A stretch of DNA of 64,000 nt, taken from contig NW_019091382.1 in assembly GCF_001949145.1 (NCBI RefSeq), forward strand, positions 1,036,500 through 1,100,499, in the 5' to 3' direction. Of this stretch, positions 1 to 11,630 are shown one piece after another. The translations under genes were made by a program, and so were the position numbers. Origin of the DNA: Acanthaster planci. Lineage: Eukaryota > Echinodermata > Asteroidea > Valvatida > Acanthasteridae. Below the pieces are notes generated by a model. It searched no databases and was not told the DNA's origin. It saw only the letters and a list, made by a program, of their open reading frames with translations. Position 1 is the first letter of the stretch; every line of letters begins with the position of its first letter.

Positions 1-364
1 GCAAATCGTGGCATGCCCGCCTTTGTGACGAAGTCACTTACGAACCGGATATCAAAGTTTCAAAGGATTGTCTACTACCTACATGTGCATGACTCTTCGG
101 TCCTTTCCCATGACATTGGTGGATGCACGTTGGGTCACATTGGTCATTGGAAATGCCCTGTACATGGATACCGGGTCCGATTTGGGCTCAGAGTTTGTCA
201 AAGTTGATGTACCTCTGACCTGCCTGGCACTAACAGCAGACATTGTTCACTATCGAGGCTTTCCTGGATTTGTTGACTTTTCTCCGTCTTCTCGGTAAAG
301 TGAATTTTGGAGGTTGAAATGATATAATTCCAGAGCTTTTTTTATATTAACGTTGGATGTCCAG

Positions 365-3300
365 ACTCTTTGCCTGCGTCAGAACTTGATCAAGAAATTG
401 GAGAACCTGGAATCTTTGACCACACTGACCGAGCTCGACGTGTACGACAACGCCATCACCACCATTGAGAACCTCGGTGCACTGGTTAATTTGAAGTAGG
501 TGCAGTAACGCACATGTCCCCCCTTTAATATGTTAAATATAGAAAGATCTAATGCCGTTCCACTGGACTTTTCTGATTGTCTCCTTTAAGTGAATTTTGT
601 AAAGAGCAAGTGCTCATGGGGATAGTGACTCCATACAATATTTATCACAGTGCCTACTGCCATTGGTGGGGGCCACCGCAGATGATCATAAGAGCATGAC
701 CGTGGTTACTGGGTTCTTCTGTAAACATTTGAATTTGTTTTTTCCCTGGTTTCATGCGCTTGGAAACCAACGTCATGGTTCATAAGGGTTTCGGGAGCAT
801 TGGCCGTATAATTTTGACACAAATGTTTAAGCATTTCAAATCATTCAGAACTCGTAACTGACTAAAATTTGAGGATACCTTGCAGAATACTGGACCTGTC
901 TTTCAACAAGATCCGTAAGCTGGAAAACCTGGATAGCCTGGTGAATCTGGTGAAGCTCTTCGTCATCAACAATAAGGTCTCCACAATCGAAAACGTCAGC
1001 CACCTCAGCCAACTGACGATGTTGGAGCTCGGCGACAACCGAATCCGGGTAAATATGAGTCTTGTCTCGTAGCATATTGCCTTAAAACTCAAACAGCCGT
1101 GATAGAGCCAGCTGGGATTTATTTTGGGCCTAAAAGCTTGATTTTAGGAAAAGATAGGAGGTGGACAATTTGACAGTATTGGAATGCCATATTGACACAT
1201 TTGACACACTTTAAAAGTGGTGTTGCGTGAATAGTTTTAATCGTGTCCTGCTTTTAGCGCCAACTTTCAATTGCCTTTCAAATTTTTTCAGAACTACTTT
1301 TTTCTTTGCTGTTTGTGAATGTTTCTGAGGTTGGTAACAGAAGGCGCTGTCGCGTTCTTCTTTGTCCAGAAACTGGAGAACTTGGACGCGCTGGTGAATC
1401 TAGAGAGTTTATTCGTGGGGAAGAACAAGATCTCAAAGCTAGAGAACCTTGGAAGTTTAAAGAACCTCAGAGTGCTCAGCATACAGGTATGTCATATCAG
1501 GCTTGTAGGAAAGGTCCTAGTTAGTTCCTCCTTCTAACCATCAAACCTATCTCTTGACAGTGTCATCTGAAAAGCCACAACCCTACAAAAACCAAAACCC
1601 AACTGACTGAACCTAATCCATTCTCCCAAGTACATTTCAGTGAATGGTCTTTAATTCCGTCCTTCAGAGTAATCGTATCGTCAAGCTAGAAGGTCTGGAG
1701 GAACTGGAAAATCTGGAAGAGTTATACATCAGTCACAACGGTATCCAGACGATCGAGAATCTAGACCAGAATGTAAGTTGCAGGGAATGGAATAATAGTC
1801 TGGGGCAAAACTGTGCACTTATTGATATCTGCTGGCTCTCGGGGCCCATTTACACAGGTTGCAATTAAAAAAATGTCAAACACAGTGGTTCCCTGTGGGG
1901 ACCGTTCACACCGAGAGCGGACAAACTCTGTGATAAGGCAATGAACTTCAGTTTTCTAAAATTGTACGTGCATACCGTTTTCTTTCACCGTATTCAGTCA
2001 TCACCTGACTTTGTAAAGAGGCCATTAATTATTTCAGATGTCAAAATCCACCGGCCGCTTTTGACAGAGTTTGCAGGATTGAGAAAGATCTCTCGTCTCA
2101 CAGAATTGCTTCCAGAATGAGGGTGGATGACTTTTCATGTGTGTCTTTCAATTTGTTTTTCCAATTTCCAGTAAAAAAATTAATTCTGAAACGTTATACA
2201 TGTATTAACATTTGCCAGCGCAACTCTGTTAAGAACTGTAAAACACTGGCGGAAAGCAAGCCAGGGGATGACGGCTCAACTGGTTCAGACGACTGCTTGG
2301 AACAAGCCTACACAGGTTGGGTGCGTTGCTCTATCTAGCACAGGGATGTGATGCATTGTGGAATTGTTTTTCTGTACAGGTCAAACTGACCACCCTGGAT
2401 CTGGCCGGTAACCGGATATCCCGTCTAGAGAACATCAGCCATCTCGTATTGCTGGAAGAGTTTTGGGTGAGCTTTGGTCAAATTGACTTGTACCCCCCAA
2501 CAACTTGCCCTGCGCGGTGCAGGACTGAAATGAATTGGTTTGTTGTAAGGCCATCATGATTTGATGTACAATTGATAAAACAGGTCATTGTCGCCGTCTT
2601 TTGAATTTGCACCAATTTTACGTAAACAACTTGAAGACTAGTGTTTTCTAATCACGTTCGATGATGAGCTTCAACCGGTTTATTTAAAGGGACCATGAAA
2701 TCAGGAATAATTTACTAAATTGTACTAAAACCCTTGAAAATGCACCTCCGGGTTTCAATTTACCTGCTTTAAAATTTTTGTTTGGCAATTTTAACCCAAA
2801 TTTTGGAGCTTTGTCGGTTTTATGCTAATGGTTTGCATGTTCATGAACAAAACTACAATGTCATCCAAGGCGCCGAGGCTCAATGTTGCACTGATTTGTG
2901 CACAGAAAATTTCTAGATTTTTTTAAACACTGCCATCTTAGATTAATTTCTTTGGCAATTTTTTGGAAATTAACCTTTTCACTGGAAATTTTTCAGATAG
3001 CAAATTTGAAGTTCACAATTTGAACATGAAAACATAAACTGAACCATGTGTTCCTTGATTAACATCAAAGGAAAAGCGCCCTCACTTGACCAGAAACTTT
3101 GGAATGTTCAAAAAGTGCACTTTTCAGTTAACGTATTAACTCAAAAAAATGTCAAACAGTCTTCATACTTTGAAGAAGAGTTCAGAGATACACAAGAAGT
3201 GATTCTAAGAAAAATTTATTTCCTGGACCCTTTAAATATTCACACCTCAACCCTAAACCTATTGTGCAATTCATGTGACAGATCTGACCTTCTAAACATC

Positions 3301-3869
3301 AAACGATACCATCACATTATGCAAATAATGAATGTTTATATGAGTCCAGTGGTAAGAATGATTGTACAAGGTGACAGGTGGAATGTTCCATTTCCATGAG
3401 GTGAAGCCTTCTTTTTTGTACACCGCCTTCCTAAGTCCTGAATGAAGTCCTGCATCATCTGAATAAATCCTTGCATCACTGCGAGTTTAGAAATTTCTTT
3501 GGACCAAACTGTTGAACTTCCATTTAACAGCAGAATGGAACTTCCATTTCGGCTGTGTCAGTGTGCCATGTGTTCAGATGAATAATTCAGTGTCACATGA
3601 TCGACGATCCATCAATCAGATGATAAGGATTTATTCAGACTTTGTGTCATGAACAATAGCTGCATGTGGTGTCTTTATTCATCTTTCCTGAACAGTTTAA
3701 CAACAATCGGCTAGACCACTGGCCCGATGTGGACCAGCTGAAGGGCGCCACCACACTCCAGACCGTGTACTTTGAGCACAACCCCATCGCCAAAGACCCA
3801 ATGTACAGGAAGAAGATCAAGCTGGCCCTTCCCTCGGTTACGCAGATCGACGCAACCTACACCAGGTAG
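365..3869 (+). CDS. PPP1R7: Protein phosphatase 1 regulatory subunit 7 (SDS22), 3' part
   Basis: SDS22 binds the catalytic subunit of protein phosphatase 1 through a curved leucine-rich-repeat solenoid and acts in the nucleus and cytoplasm. Exons read: 365-495, 886-1048, 1370-1486, 1668-1772, 2380-2466 and 3696-3869 (stop TAG 3867-3869). They join in frame to 258 residues plus stop. The protein is made of 22-residue SDS22-type repeats: NLxxLxxLxxLxLxxNxIxxIE recurs as RQNLIKKLENL, FNKIRKLENL, NNKVSTIENV, NNKISKLENL, NRIVKLEGLEEL and NRISRLENI. It ends in the LRR-cap-like LPSVTQIDATYTR, very close to the vertebrate C-terminus. The 365 acceptor falls where vertebrate PPP1R7 reads TLCLRQNL, so roughly the first 100 residues are encoded left of the window. 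Each intron has GT-AG ends and matching phase. The identification is firm; only the 5' part is missing. Confidence 0.95.
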
Positions 3870-4627
3870 ACAAACCCTCGCCAGAGGAAAAAAAAAAATA
3901 GCCGTTGTTCACTTTGAGTAGTTTGAGAACGTAGACCGATCAGAAGATATCAGCCGGCTTGCAGTGGCGGCCTGAACACACACATTCATCATGAGGTCTT
4001 CGTCAGGGTTTCCAGGGGCAGGGGCGTCTCGGCGTCTGTTGAACCCCCCAGTTGGCCAGTTTCGGTACCTTACTTTGCTCACGGATGCCCGTGAAAGAAA
4101 CAAAATTTCAACAAATTCGGCGCCCCGTTTGTCATTCGGATGCAGATGTTGACGCCTCGTTTCCCATTGCTGGGCAAAACTGTGATCTCCGCCATAATCC
4201 CAAACTTAAAAACACTCCAAAAGTTCTGTCAGATACTTGATATGGAGTCCTCGTATGACAGCTTCTCAAAGGCAGATCTGTCATTCGTAATGGTGCTGTT
4301 TTCTAACAAAACGTGTGCCCACGATGGAGGCTGGCAACTTTGCATTGAATGCAATCGTGGAAGATATCGGAGTTGACCTCAACGGTGGTACACGCCAGAC
4401 ACTACATTTTGTTTTTATTTCCCATGTACGACAGTACATGTACGGTGAAAAACAGACATCTGAATGTTTGCATGAATTTGTACCAAAAAAATGCTACCAA
4501 AATGTACATTTACATCTTAACGAGTATATTCACTGACCAGAACTGAAGTGTGCAAATATAGAAGTAAAACTTACTGAAGAGACAGACGTGGATAGTAATC
4601 ATTATCTGTTTACCATTTACACGTAGA

Positions 4628-4633
4628 AATAAA
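4628..4633 (+). promoter_or_regulatory. Candidate polyadenylation signal of PPP1R7
   Basis: AATAAA lies about 760 bases after the PPP1R7 stop codon. No clear closer AATAAA was noticed in 3870-4627, so this is the most likely 3' end. Position and motif are the only evidence. Confidence 0.45.
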
Positions 4634-4879
4634 ATAAGGTACAAATAAGTTGAGCAAGGGAATTTCTTGGATTATGGGCAAAGTGCCCCAACCTTGTAGA
4701 GCGTTCGTTGTGAAGTGTTCATGTTGTTGAATTGGACGTATTTAAGTCTTAAAACAGAAGAGCTTCTTGCCAGCATGTTAACGCACTCGGCGCTAATGTG
4801 CTGTAGCGTACCTGTTTGTTTTTTAGACACTGTATAAAAAGTTGTCCGCTTACATGTGCATGTACTCCCCGATATTGGC

Positions 4880-5060
4880 TGGATTTGCCTGAAGGCGGGC
4901 TCATACTTCAGGCGAATGCACACAAGCGAAGTGGATTTGACGTCACGGACTGTTTGTCGTGGTATCCGCTCGAGTTGAAATGCATTCAACGTTTGTGAAT
5001 TTGCAGCGAGGATGACACGTTGTCGTTTGCCTTTGTTCCAAGTATGAACCCGGCGTTCAG
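4880..5060. repeat. Foldback dispersed repeat (GACGTCA-containing)
   Basis: The stretch has inverted segments (GGCTCATACTTC near 4900 and AAGTATGAACCC near 5040) around a GACGTCA core. A related stretch with TTCATACTTCGGG, GCGAATCAGACGTCA and CTCGAGTTGA occurs at 61230-61310. The shared order of motifs suggests a small non-autonomous DNA element. Ends were not determined. Confidence 0.4.
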
Positions 5061-5339
5061 TCGGCATGTCTGCTGGACAATAACATGCACTTTGACAGCA
5101 AAAATGCAGTGCTGGGCCGAAATTCGTACGGGCGTGGAGCAGAACACATCGCCGTACAGACGTACAGTAATTTGTAGGGCAGACTGTGCAACTCGCCCAG
5201 GACTCCAACTAGTGTTGTACTGCAGCCCACCACGTGTCCTGTCAGAAGTCCCTAAACGAGCCCAGTCAGAAGTAACAGGGTTAAACAATGACAAAAGGAT
5301 GCTTTTGTCACAGCCGATTTGAATAGCTTGTGAATTGGC

Positions 5340-5620
5340 CTATGACCGAATGATAGTAATAGTCACTTCTTATATAGCGCAAATTACGGAATGTCTTCTT
5401 GCACTGTTTTATCATTATCCTTGCACACTGGGCTCACACATCATCTGAACATGCCTGAAACCATCTCAGCTCCCTGGGGAGTATACTAGCCCGGTGCTGC
5501 CATTTCGGTGCAAACTGCTATAAAACACTACCGTGTCTGCCCTCACGGGTACCCATTTACTCCTTGGTGGAGAGAGGCACATAGGGGTCGAGTGACTTGC
5601 CCAAATCACAACATGAATAT
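5340..5620. repeat. Dispersed repeat, copy 1 (GGAGAGAGGCA ... GTGACTTGCC)
   Basis: Contains TATATAGCGCA and GGTGGAGAGAGGCACA followed by GAGTGACTTGCCCAAA. The same series of words recurs near 49255-49370 inside a polyketide synthase intron (ATATAGCGCATTCAG, GGTTGGAGAGAGGCAAG, AGTGACTTGCCAG). This is a diverged interspersed repeat; the class is not recognised. Confidence 0.45.
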
Positions 5621-7532
5621 GGACTCGTAAACAACATTGACTCCAACAGTAACCAACGGCATGTCAGTGTGCATCATGTGCGAATCATCGCTCAAGAAGG
5701 AAGGACATTGGTCACAATAACGTCACACGAACTCGAGTCAATGTGACAATGTATGTGAACGATGATTTTTTTCCACCCTATGTGGAGTATTGTACAGGAC
5801 TTGTATTTCTACTTAAAGTTTGAAACCAGGGGTTGTTTGTGTAATGGTGGTGGATTAACACTAGTTGGCAAGATTTTCAAGGTTAACGCAATTGTGCAAA
5901 TGTTTTGTCTATTCCGAGTTATTCTTATTTCCCTCAGAAAGATTGATTGTGTTTGAGACGCTTTTTTCCCTCGATCTATGGTGGTTTTTTCCACTTTAGA
6001 TGCTATTTTGGCCAAAGATTTTGAGTTTTGAAATCGAGCAAGATATAATGAACAACTTTTACAGACACCTCAAATACTGAAATGTTAGTTCCCACTGCAG
6101 TGTATTTTCAACACTAGTTTTGTTCATTTTTAGATTTTTTGACACAATGCTGAGACGATTGTTAGTCAGATTTATGATGTTTGAATGTTTGTGCCTCACC
6201 ACCACCACAACAGGTAAGCAGAGGTGGAAAAGGATTCATATCCTTGGAATTTAAACTGGACTCAGGTGTCAATGCAGATGATCCCCGTTATTAAACCCCT
6301 TGACGACGGGAATTTCTTTCTGAAAGCCGACTCCAAGAATTCCAGCCTCGCTTGGCCATGAAGGCCACCTGCCAAACCTCAAATTCTCGGTTTGTGGCCC
6401 TGCATGCTGTGCTCACTTTGAATTACACGGTGAAAAGGCTGATTGTTCGGTGGCATGCAGCTCTACTCAAGCTTCCACATTCCCGTTGCCCCTTTTCAAA
6501 GTGGAAACTATTGTGAAGCTGGTGATTATGATGCAAAGTCGGTCTTTTCATTTCTGGGCTACACACAAAGGCCAATCACCATATATACAAGAGCCAGGGT
6601 CTGCCTTCTTTCACCGTGTTCGCTCGAACGCGGGCCGAGAATAATAACTGAAAAGCGGGCTGAGGATCTCAATGTTTACGGCGTTTCTAGCCGCGTCCCA
6701 GCGCAAAGGGGTTAATATAAACTTTGAATGTCTGAGAATTCAAAACGAATGAAAAAGAGACAACAGCAGACTCCGTCTACCAAACAAAATGTACACTCTT
6801 TATTCTGCATTGCTGAATCCTTTCCACACACTCACGATACTCGTCAGGAGTGTGTCTAATTTCTACAGAACAAACACCACAACCAAATTTACAGTTTATG
6901 AGGCACGGCACTTTAAAAAATTTCCCATCAAGACTTGGTGTGCCAGAAATTACTGTTGGTGAAGAAAAAAGAGAAATGCCTTTAGCATCAGGTTAGTCTG
7001 ACGTCCTAAGATATTAATTTATGGAACCTCGATGAAGAGTGGCTCGTCGTGTGAAAAATGTCGTGTAGAATGCCCGGTATAAATTATATCAAGGTTCAGG
7101 ATCTGGTTGGTAATAAAATCAGCAATCCTTATTTTTAGGACCCCGGTACTAAACATGTTCGGCATCAAGTGCCAAAAATTTGTAAGAATTTCACATTTCC
7201 AGCAACATCCTCTCAAAATGACTTCTCAATCCATCAACTGTGTAAAATAAAGACTTCCCAAGTTTGCAAAGGTTATTTTGGACTGATACGTAATTTCTAA
7301 AAATTCAGTGAAATATGAATAAGGATTTCTATACCACCAGGCACACCAATAATTGGTGTCTTGCTGAACAAGGTTTTGGAAAGCGAAAACGATAGACTAA
7401 CGGCTCATTCGTACATGGCATGAAAGACAAATATAAATGGTAAGAATATGTGATGCCATACCAAACATGTACATCACATATACCTTCAAATTCACCTTCC
7501 AAGTGTGGCGAATCTCACGATGAATACTCCAG

Positions 7533-7804
7533 GATGACACCACTCGCATAGACGTTGTACCTGAACTACGAAACCTGCCCTTTCAGATCAGGGATTGCTG
7601 AGTGCAAACCCTCATAAATTCAGATTTCAGTGTTTTTGTTAGTAGATTAATAAGCAAACAGAAGGTTTGATGACACCACTCACACAGACATTGTACCTGA
7701 ACAACGAAACCTGCCCTTTCAGATCAGGGATTGCTGAGTGCAAACCCTTATAAATTCAAATTTCAGTGTTTTTGTTAGTAGATTAATGAGCAAACAGAAG
7801 GCTG
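7533..7804. repeat. Two-copy tandem duplication, 136-base unit
   Basis: Two adjacent units, 7533-7668 and 7669-7804, each begin GATGACACCACTC and end near GCAAACAGAAGG. They differ at only a handful of positions, so the duplication is recent. It is non-coding. Confidence 0.85.
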
Positions 7805-7847
7805 GTTTTCCAGTGTTACTGCCGTACAGGCTATCAACATGCAATTA

Positions 7848-8035
7848 ACTGTTTGCGCCAGTTTAGTCATGTGACCTATAGCGGGTATCCCGGAGCAAAG
7901 TGTGTTTACCAAAAAGAAGTTGACTACATGTACTTCACTGACCGCCGGCTTTACGTTTAGCAAATGACACTTGTGACACACTTTGCTATGGCAGGACACC
8001 ATGTTTGATACCCACTGTAGGTCATGTGACTGGGC
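7848..8035. repeat. Foldback element (GTCATGTGAC ends), copy 1
   Basis: The left arm reads AGTCATGTGACCTATAGCGG and the right arm ACCCACTGTAGGTCATGTGAC, in inverted orientation around about 130 bases. A relative with ATACCCGCTATGGGTCATG ends near 32240 in the CoA-transferase gene. The pattern is that of a MITE; no coding potential. Confidence 0.5.
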
Positions 8036-8489
8036 AGGTGCAATTGGTTAATTGGAAGGTAACAAAGTAGACGGCAGACCAGTAGCATACATAATACATG
8101 TATGCATGAATGTGTGTTCACGATGCGAAGAAACATTCTACCGCATGCGACACCTCGTCATACGAGCGCGATGCACTGTATTTTTTTTAACTCAACCTTG
8201 TGGCACCTTTCCTCGTAGAATTGAGGACAGAACTTTCGCTAAAGATGGGCTGACCTTGATCAACCCTTAATCTCTTCAGTTTTTGAGGTCATAAAAATTA
8301 TGGACGGGCACCCAACAGTTTATTTGGTGCGGTCGGACAAAAAAAAATGTCGAAGCAAAGTCGCCAAATCAAAATCCTTTTGGAATTTTCACTCTGATTT
8401 CTGTGTGTGCTCATGACACGTAAACTCGCGAGTGTGTCGTCAAGTTATTATGATTAGTAATCATTTCTGGTAATGACACCAAGGATTCC

Positions 8490-8720
8490 TCAAAAGTGCC
8501 CTAGGCACTGTGGCCTGAAAGCCTGAAGAAACCTGTAGAGAGGAGACAATGAGAAGCAGTTACAGTTTTGGAGGTGGGAGGAAAACCCCAGAGGAATATT
8601 CTGGGCAAAACCCAGGAACCAGGTGAGAACTGAAAACCCAATTTGAACCCGGGACCAAAGAGGTGGAAGGCGAGGAAAGAACCCCCACTGCAACTCCACT
8701 CCCCTTTGACTTAGGTATAT
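8490..8720. repeat. Interspersed repeat with GGGAGGAAAACC and GAACCCGGGACC words
   Basis: The run includes GGAGGTGGGAGGAAAACCCC, then GAACCCGGGACC, then CTGCAACTCCACT. This word order is familiar from interspersed repeats of fish and marine invertebrates. The family cannot be named and the ends are approximate. Confidence 0.35.
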
Positions 8721-9439
8721 GTCCAATCAAGCGGTTACAATATCACTTCAGCCGCTGTTGTCCCGCCAATTTGGTGGGCTACATTTCACGCACTGTGAGA
8801 CCTGCTCGTTTTACTAAAAAAAAAAAGCCATTTTTTTGGTGCTTGTTACATGAAGTACAAATGAAGATACCAAATAATGCCCATGGATATAATTCTAAGG
8901 AATCCAAAACTTTTTCAGCTGTTATTGTGTCTCCAAACCCCGTCACCTGTTACCATAACCACTAGTGCAACAACATTCATGTTTAATTACGGCCCCAATA
9001 AATTAACAACACGCACAAAAACAAGCAAGGGAGGAAAAAAAATGGTTGGTTGATGCTTTCTCTCACAACTTCCTGGATGGTAGAGAAGTTGTGTGGTAAT
9101 TGGATGAAACTGGGCGAAGTGGTCTTGCCCGGTTTTAGAACATCCGAATCCATGCAATGTCATGAATATTCTTTAAAAACTACTCTTTCTTCTTCTCAGG
9201 CTGAAAAAAAAATTATTCAAAATTTGTCTCAATACGCTCCTGATACCCTCTGTTTGCCCTTTTTTTTCTCTTTTGCGTCGGAACATGTTTTATCACAGCA
9301 CATGTACATTGCACTGCAGCTGAAAGCTAACCTGGGAATGGGGAATTCCCTACACGCTTTTCTCTCCCAAGGGAATTTATTTTCATTTCAGAAAAATATG
9401 TACAAATTTTCCCACAGAGGGAAAAGAATTTCATGCCTC

Positions 9440-9605
9440 TTTACACAAGTGGGAAAATGTTGTCGTGCTTTTTTACAAGAGCCAGAAAACGTTTTCAAGC
9501 CTTTTCACACGGGTGGGCAAACATTTTCAAACTTTTCACACGGATGGGCAAACATTTTCAAGCCTTTTCACATGGAGGCAAACATTTTCAAGTTTCCGTT
9601 CACAG
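9440..9605. repeat. Minisatellite, about 30-33 base unit
   Basis: The unit GGGCAAACATTTTCAA followed by CTTTTCACAC is repeated about four to five times with decay at the left edge. It keeps a 186-codon frame open from 9050 to 9610, but that frame is low-complexity and is not counted as a gene. Confidence 0.7.
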
Positions 9606-10254
9606 TGTAACTTTCAGTTGCAATGCACACGCATTGTAGGTCACGTGTGCTACACAGCATTGCTTTGGCCAGCATTTTTTTATAAGTGGGTGCTGAGATT
9701 TTTTAAACATAAATAAGTTTAAAGGACAGAAACAAAAAACAAAAGTATTTTCTACGGTCTCAAGAAACAAATAAGGGTCTTCAAGTCGGAGTGAAGAATA
9801 AGAAAAAAAATTTCCAGAAAAAAAAAAATGGTATGGTATCCCTCACCACTGGAGCTGGCAGCCGAGGACTGGGAACTTTGTGGGACAGCGGAATTAAAAA
9901 AGATTTCTTTAAACACTTCAGTAAATTGTTGGTTGGCGGATCCGAGAGTTCTCAAAATAAACATTCCATTTTTTCTTTCCCTTCTGAATCTGAAGATCAG
10001 CGAATCCGAGCACCAACTTAGAAATATTTCAAATACCTATCACACGTGCGGCGTCCATGTACATGTACTAAACTTGAAATAACATCGACAGAAACTGCGT
10101 AACTCCAAAAATTAAAGGTTTAAAGGTGGGGGCAAGAACAGAAGCACTGGACAGAATTTAAACATGGTCACGAGGTCTAAGAATTGTGCAACCTCGTCTC
10201 TTTAGCCCCAATCAACTTGTTCACAGCCTGGACAGACATCAATCGTTTGTAAGT

Positions 10255-10485
10255 ACAAGAGCAACGAACAAAAGACCTGCAACCGAGACCCTTCAATGAT
10301 CACAGGGCTTTACAAAACTGACATCACACCTCGTCCGAACTCGAGCCACAAAGCTACTGTATTCAAAATGAACGGCAACCAAAGTATTACTTTCTCCCTG
10401 TTCACCACGTTGCTTGTGATTGGTCTGGTGACTGGTCTCATGTCTGGTCTTGTGATCGTCTCAAATGTAACGAATTGCAAATAAA
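10255..10485. repeat. Dispersed repeat E, copy 1 (CTGGTCTTGTG motifs)
   Basis: Contains CTCCCTGTTCACCACGTTGC followed by overlapping copies of a roughly 12-15 base motif (GACTGGTCTC, GTCTGGTCTTGTGA), after CAAGACC/AAGACCTGC words on the left. Related copies lie at 11878-12040, 40975-41385 and 51270-51490. The inverted ACCAG/CTGGT content makes the longer copies fold back on themselves. Confidence 0.55.
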
Positions 10486-11630
10486 CTTATCAATGTGGGC
10501 ACACGACAAAGAAGATTCACAAAATATCCCTAAGGCTTTCTTGAAAGTACGACATGCAAAAACACGACAAGTCTCCATCATCAAGTGCTGACCACGTCAA
10601 CACTCATGCCCTTTCGAGGTCCGTGTGTGCCTCAATATCTGGGCCATCCAAGTGCGGCACAGGTGCGTGTCCACAGCAACAAGTCTGAATGTAAATTTGG
10701 ATGAAACGCCGTCTATCTTGGGTAAGCACCTTGTGTAGGTTCCTAACGTGGATAAAAGTCAAACACGCAAACAAAACAAGCACAGGAACCCAGTTGTGCA
10801 AGCGACCGACGATCACCTTCAAACTGTTTCCAGGAAATCCATCCAATTGCGATTCCCCCAAACAAATGTACGTATATTTGCAACGGAACTAGCTGGTTAT
10901 TTGATTCCGTCAAGCAATAACGCAGTGGCAACTGCGCTGTTCAAGAAGAAACAGCAATATCATCTTACCCTGCTATTTTTCGCGACGAGTTTCGTCTTTT
11001 GCCAGGCTTGTATCAAATTTATCACTGCAATTTCCCTAAAATGTCCCATTCCCAAAAAAACCCCTGGACACCTTGTCCTGAAAGGACAAAGAAAAACTAC
11101 TGCTACATAACTGTCCTTGTCAATATCAACACTCTAATGAATTTTAAAAATATGTCTATACGCCACTCTTTCACCGGTTCAGTATTTGTGACTGAATCCC
11201 ACAAAATGAGTCTTAGGGCCATTTCAATTTGCATTAGAGATTGCAGACTAAATGCTTGGTTTTGAAGTATCACTCAGCCAGTCATCCTAATGCAGATGGA
11301 CATTACGTGGGTCAAAAAAATGCTGAGAATTCCTGTTGCTGTATACCATGCAAGATTGTATTAAAAATCTTGAAGTTAACAGTGGCTCAGGCGACTTGTG
11401 CATTTTTGGTTGGTCGCTTACATTTTTGCTTCACTTTCATATTTTACACAATTCACAAAGCAAATTGTCCGAATCTAAACAGCAGCAAGAAAAGATGGAT
11501 AAAATCTTACTAGCAGCCAGTAAAGCAGCCAATATGTACTTGCTATCGTACAAAAATAGTCAACTTTCCGAGAAAATCTGAGTAGGACAACCTTCCAATG
11601 TGGCAGACAGGCTTGGACGATATCGCGGCA

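Larger units (their letters stand above)
4650..11630. other. Gene-free spacer between PPP1R7 and GMPS
   Basis: About 7 kb in which no open frame resembles a known family and no chain of splice-compatible exons was found on either strand. Its right end probably includes the GMPS 3' untranslated region. It holds a foldback repeat near 4880-5060, a dispersed repeat near 5340-5620, a two-copy tandem duplication at 7533-7804, a foldback at 7848-8035, a dispersed repeat at 8490-8720, a minisatellite at 9440-9605 and a repeat with CTGGTCTTGTG motifs at 10255-10485. The rest is AT-rich unique-looking sequence. Confidence 0.6.

Noticed and set aside
3046-3399. 117-codon plus-strand open frame
   Set aside because: It lies inside the PPP1R7 intron 2467-3695, is AT-rich, has no family resemblance and no splice context.
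4672-5208. 178-codon minus-strand open frame
   Set aside because: Cys-rich but patternless, and overlaps a foldback repeat at 4880-5060. A chance frame.
9050-9610. 186-codon plus-strand open frame
   Set aside because: Its second half is the minisatellite read through, with Phe/His-rich repeats; the first half has no signature.
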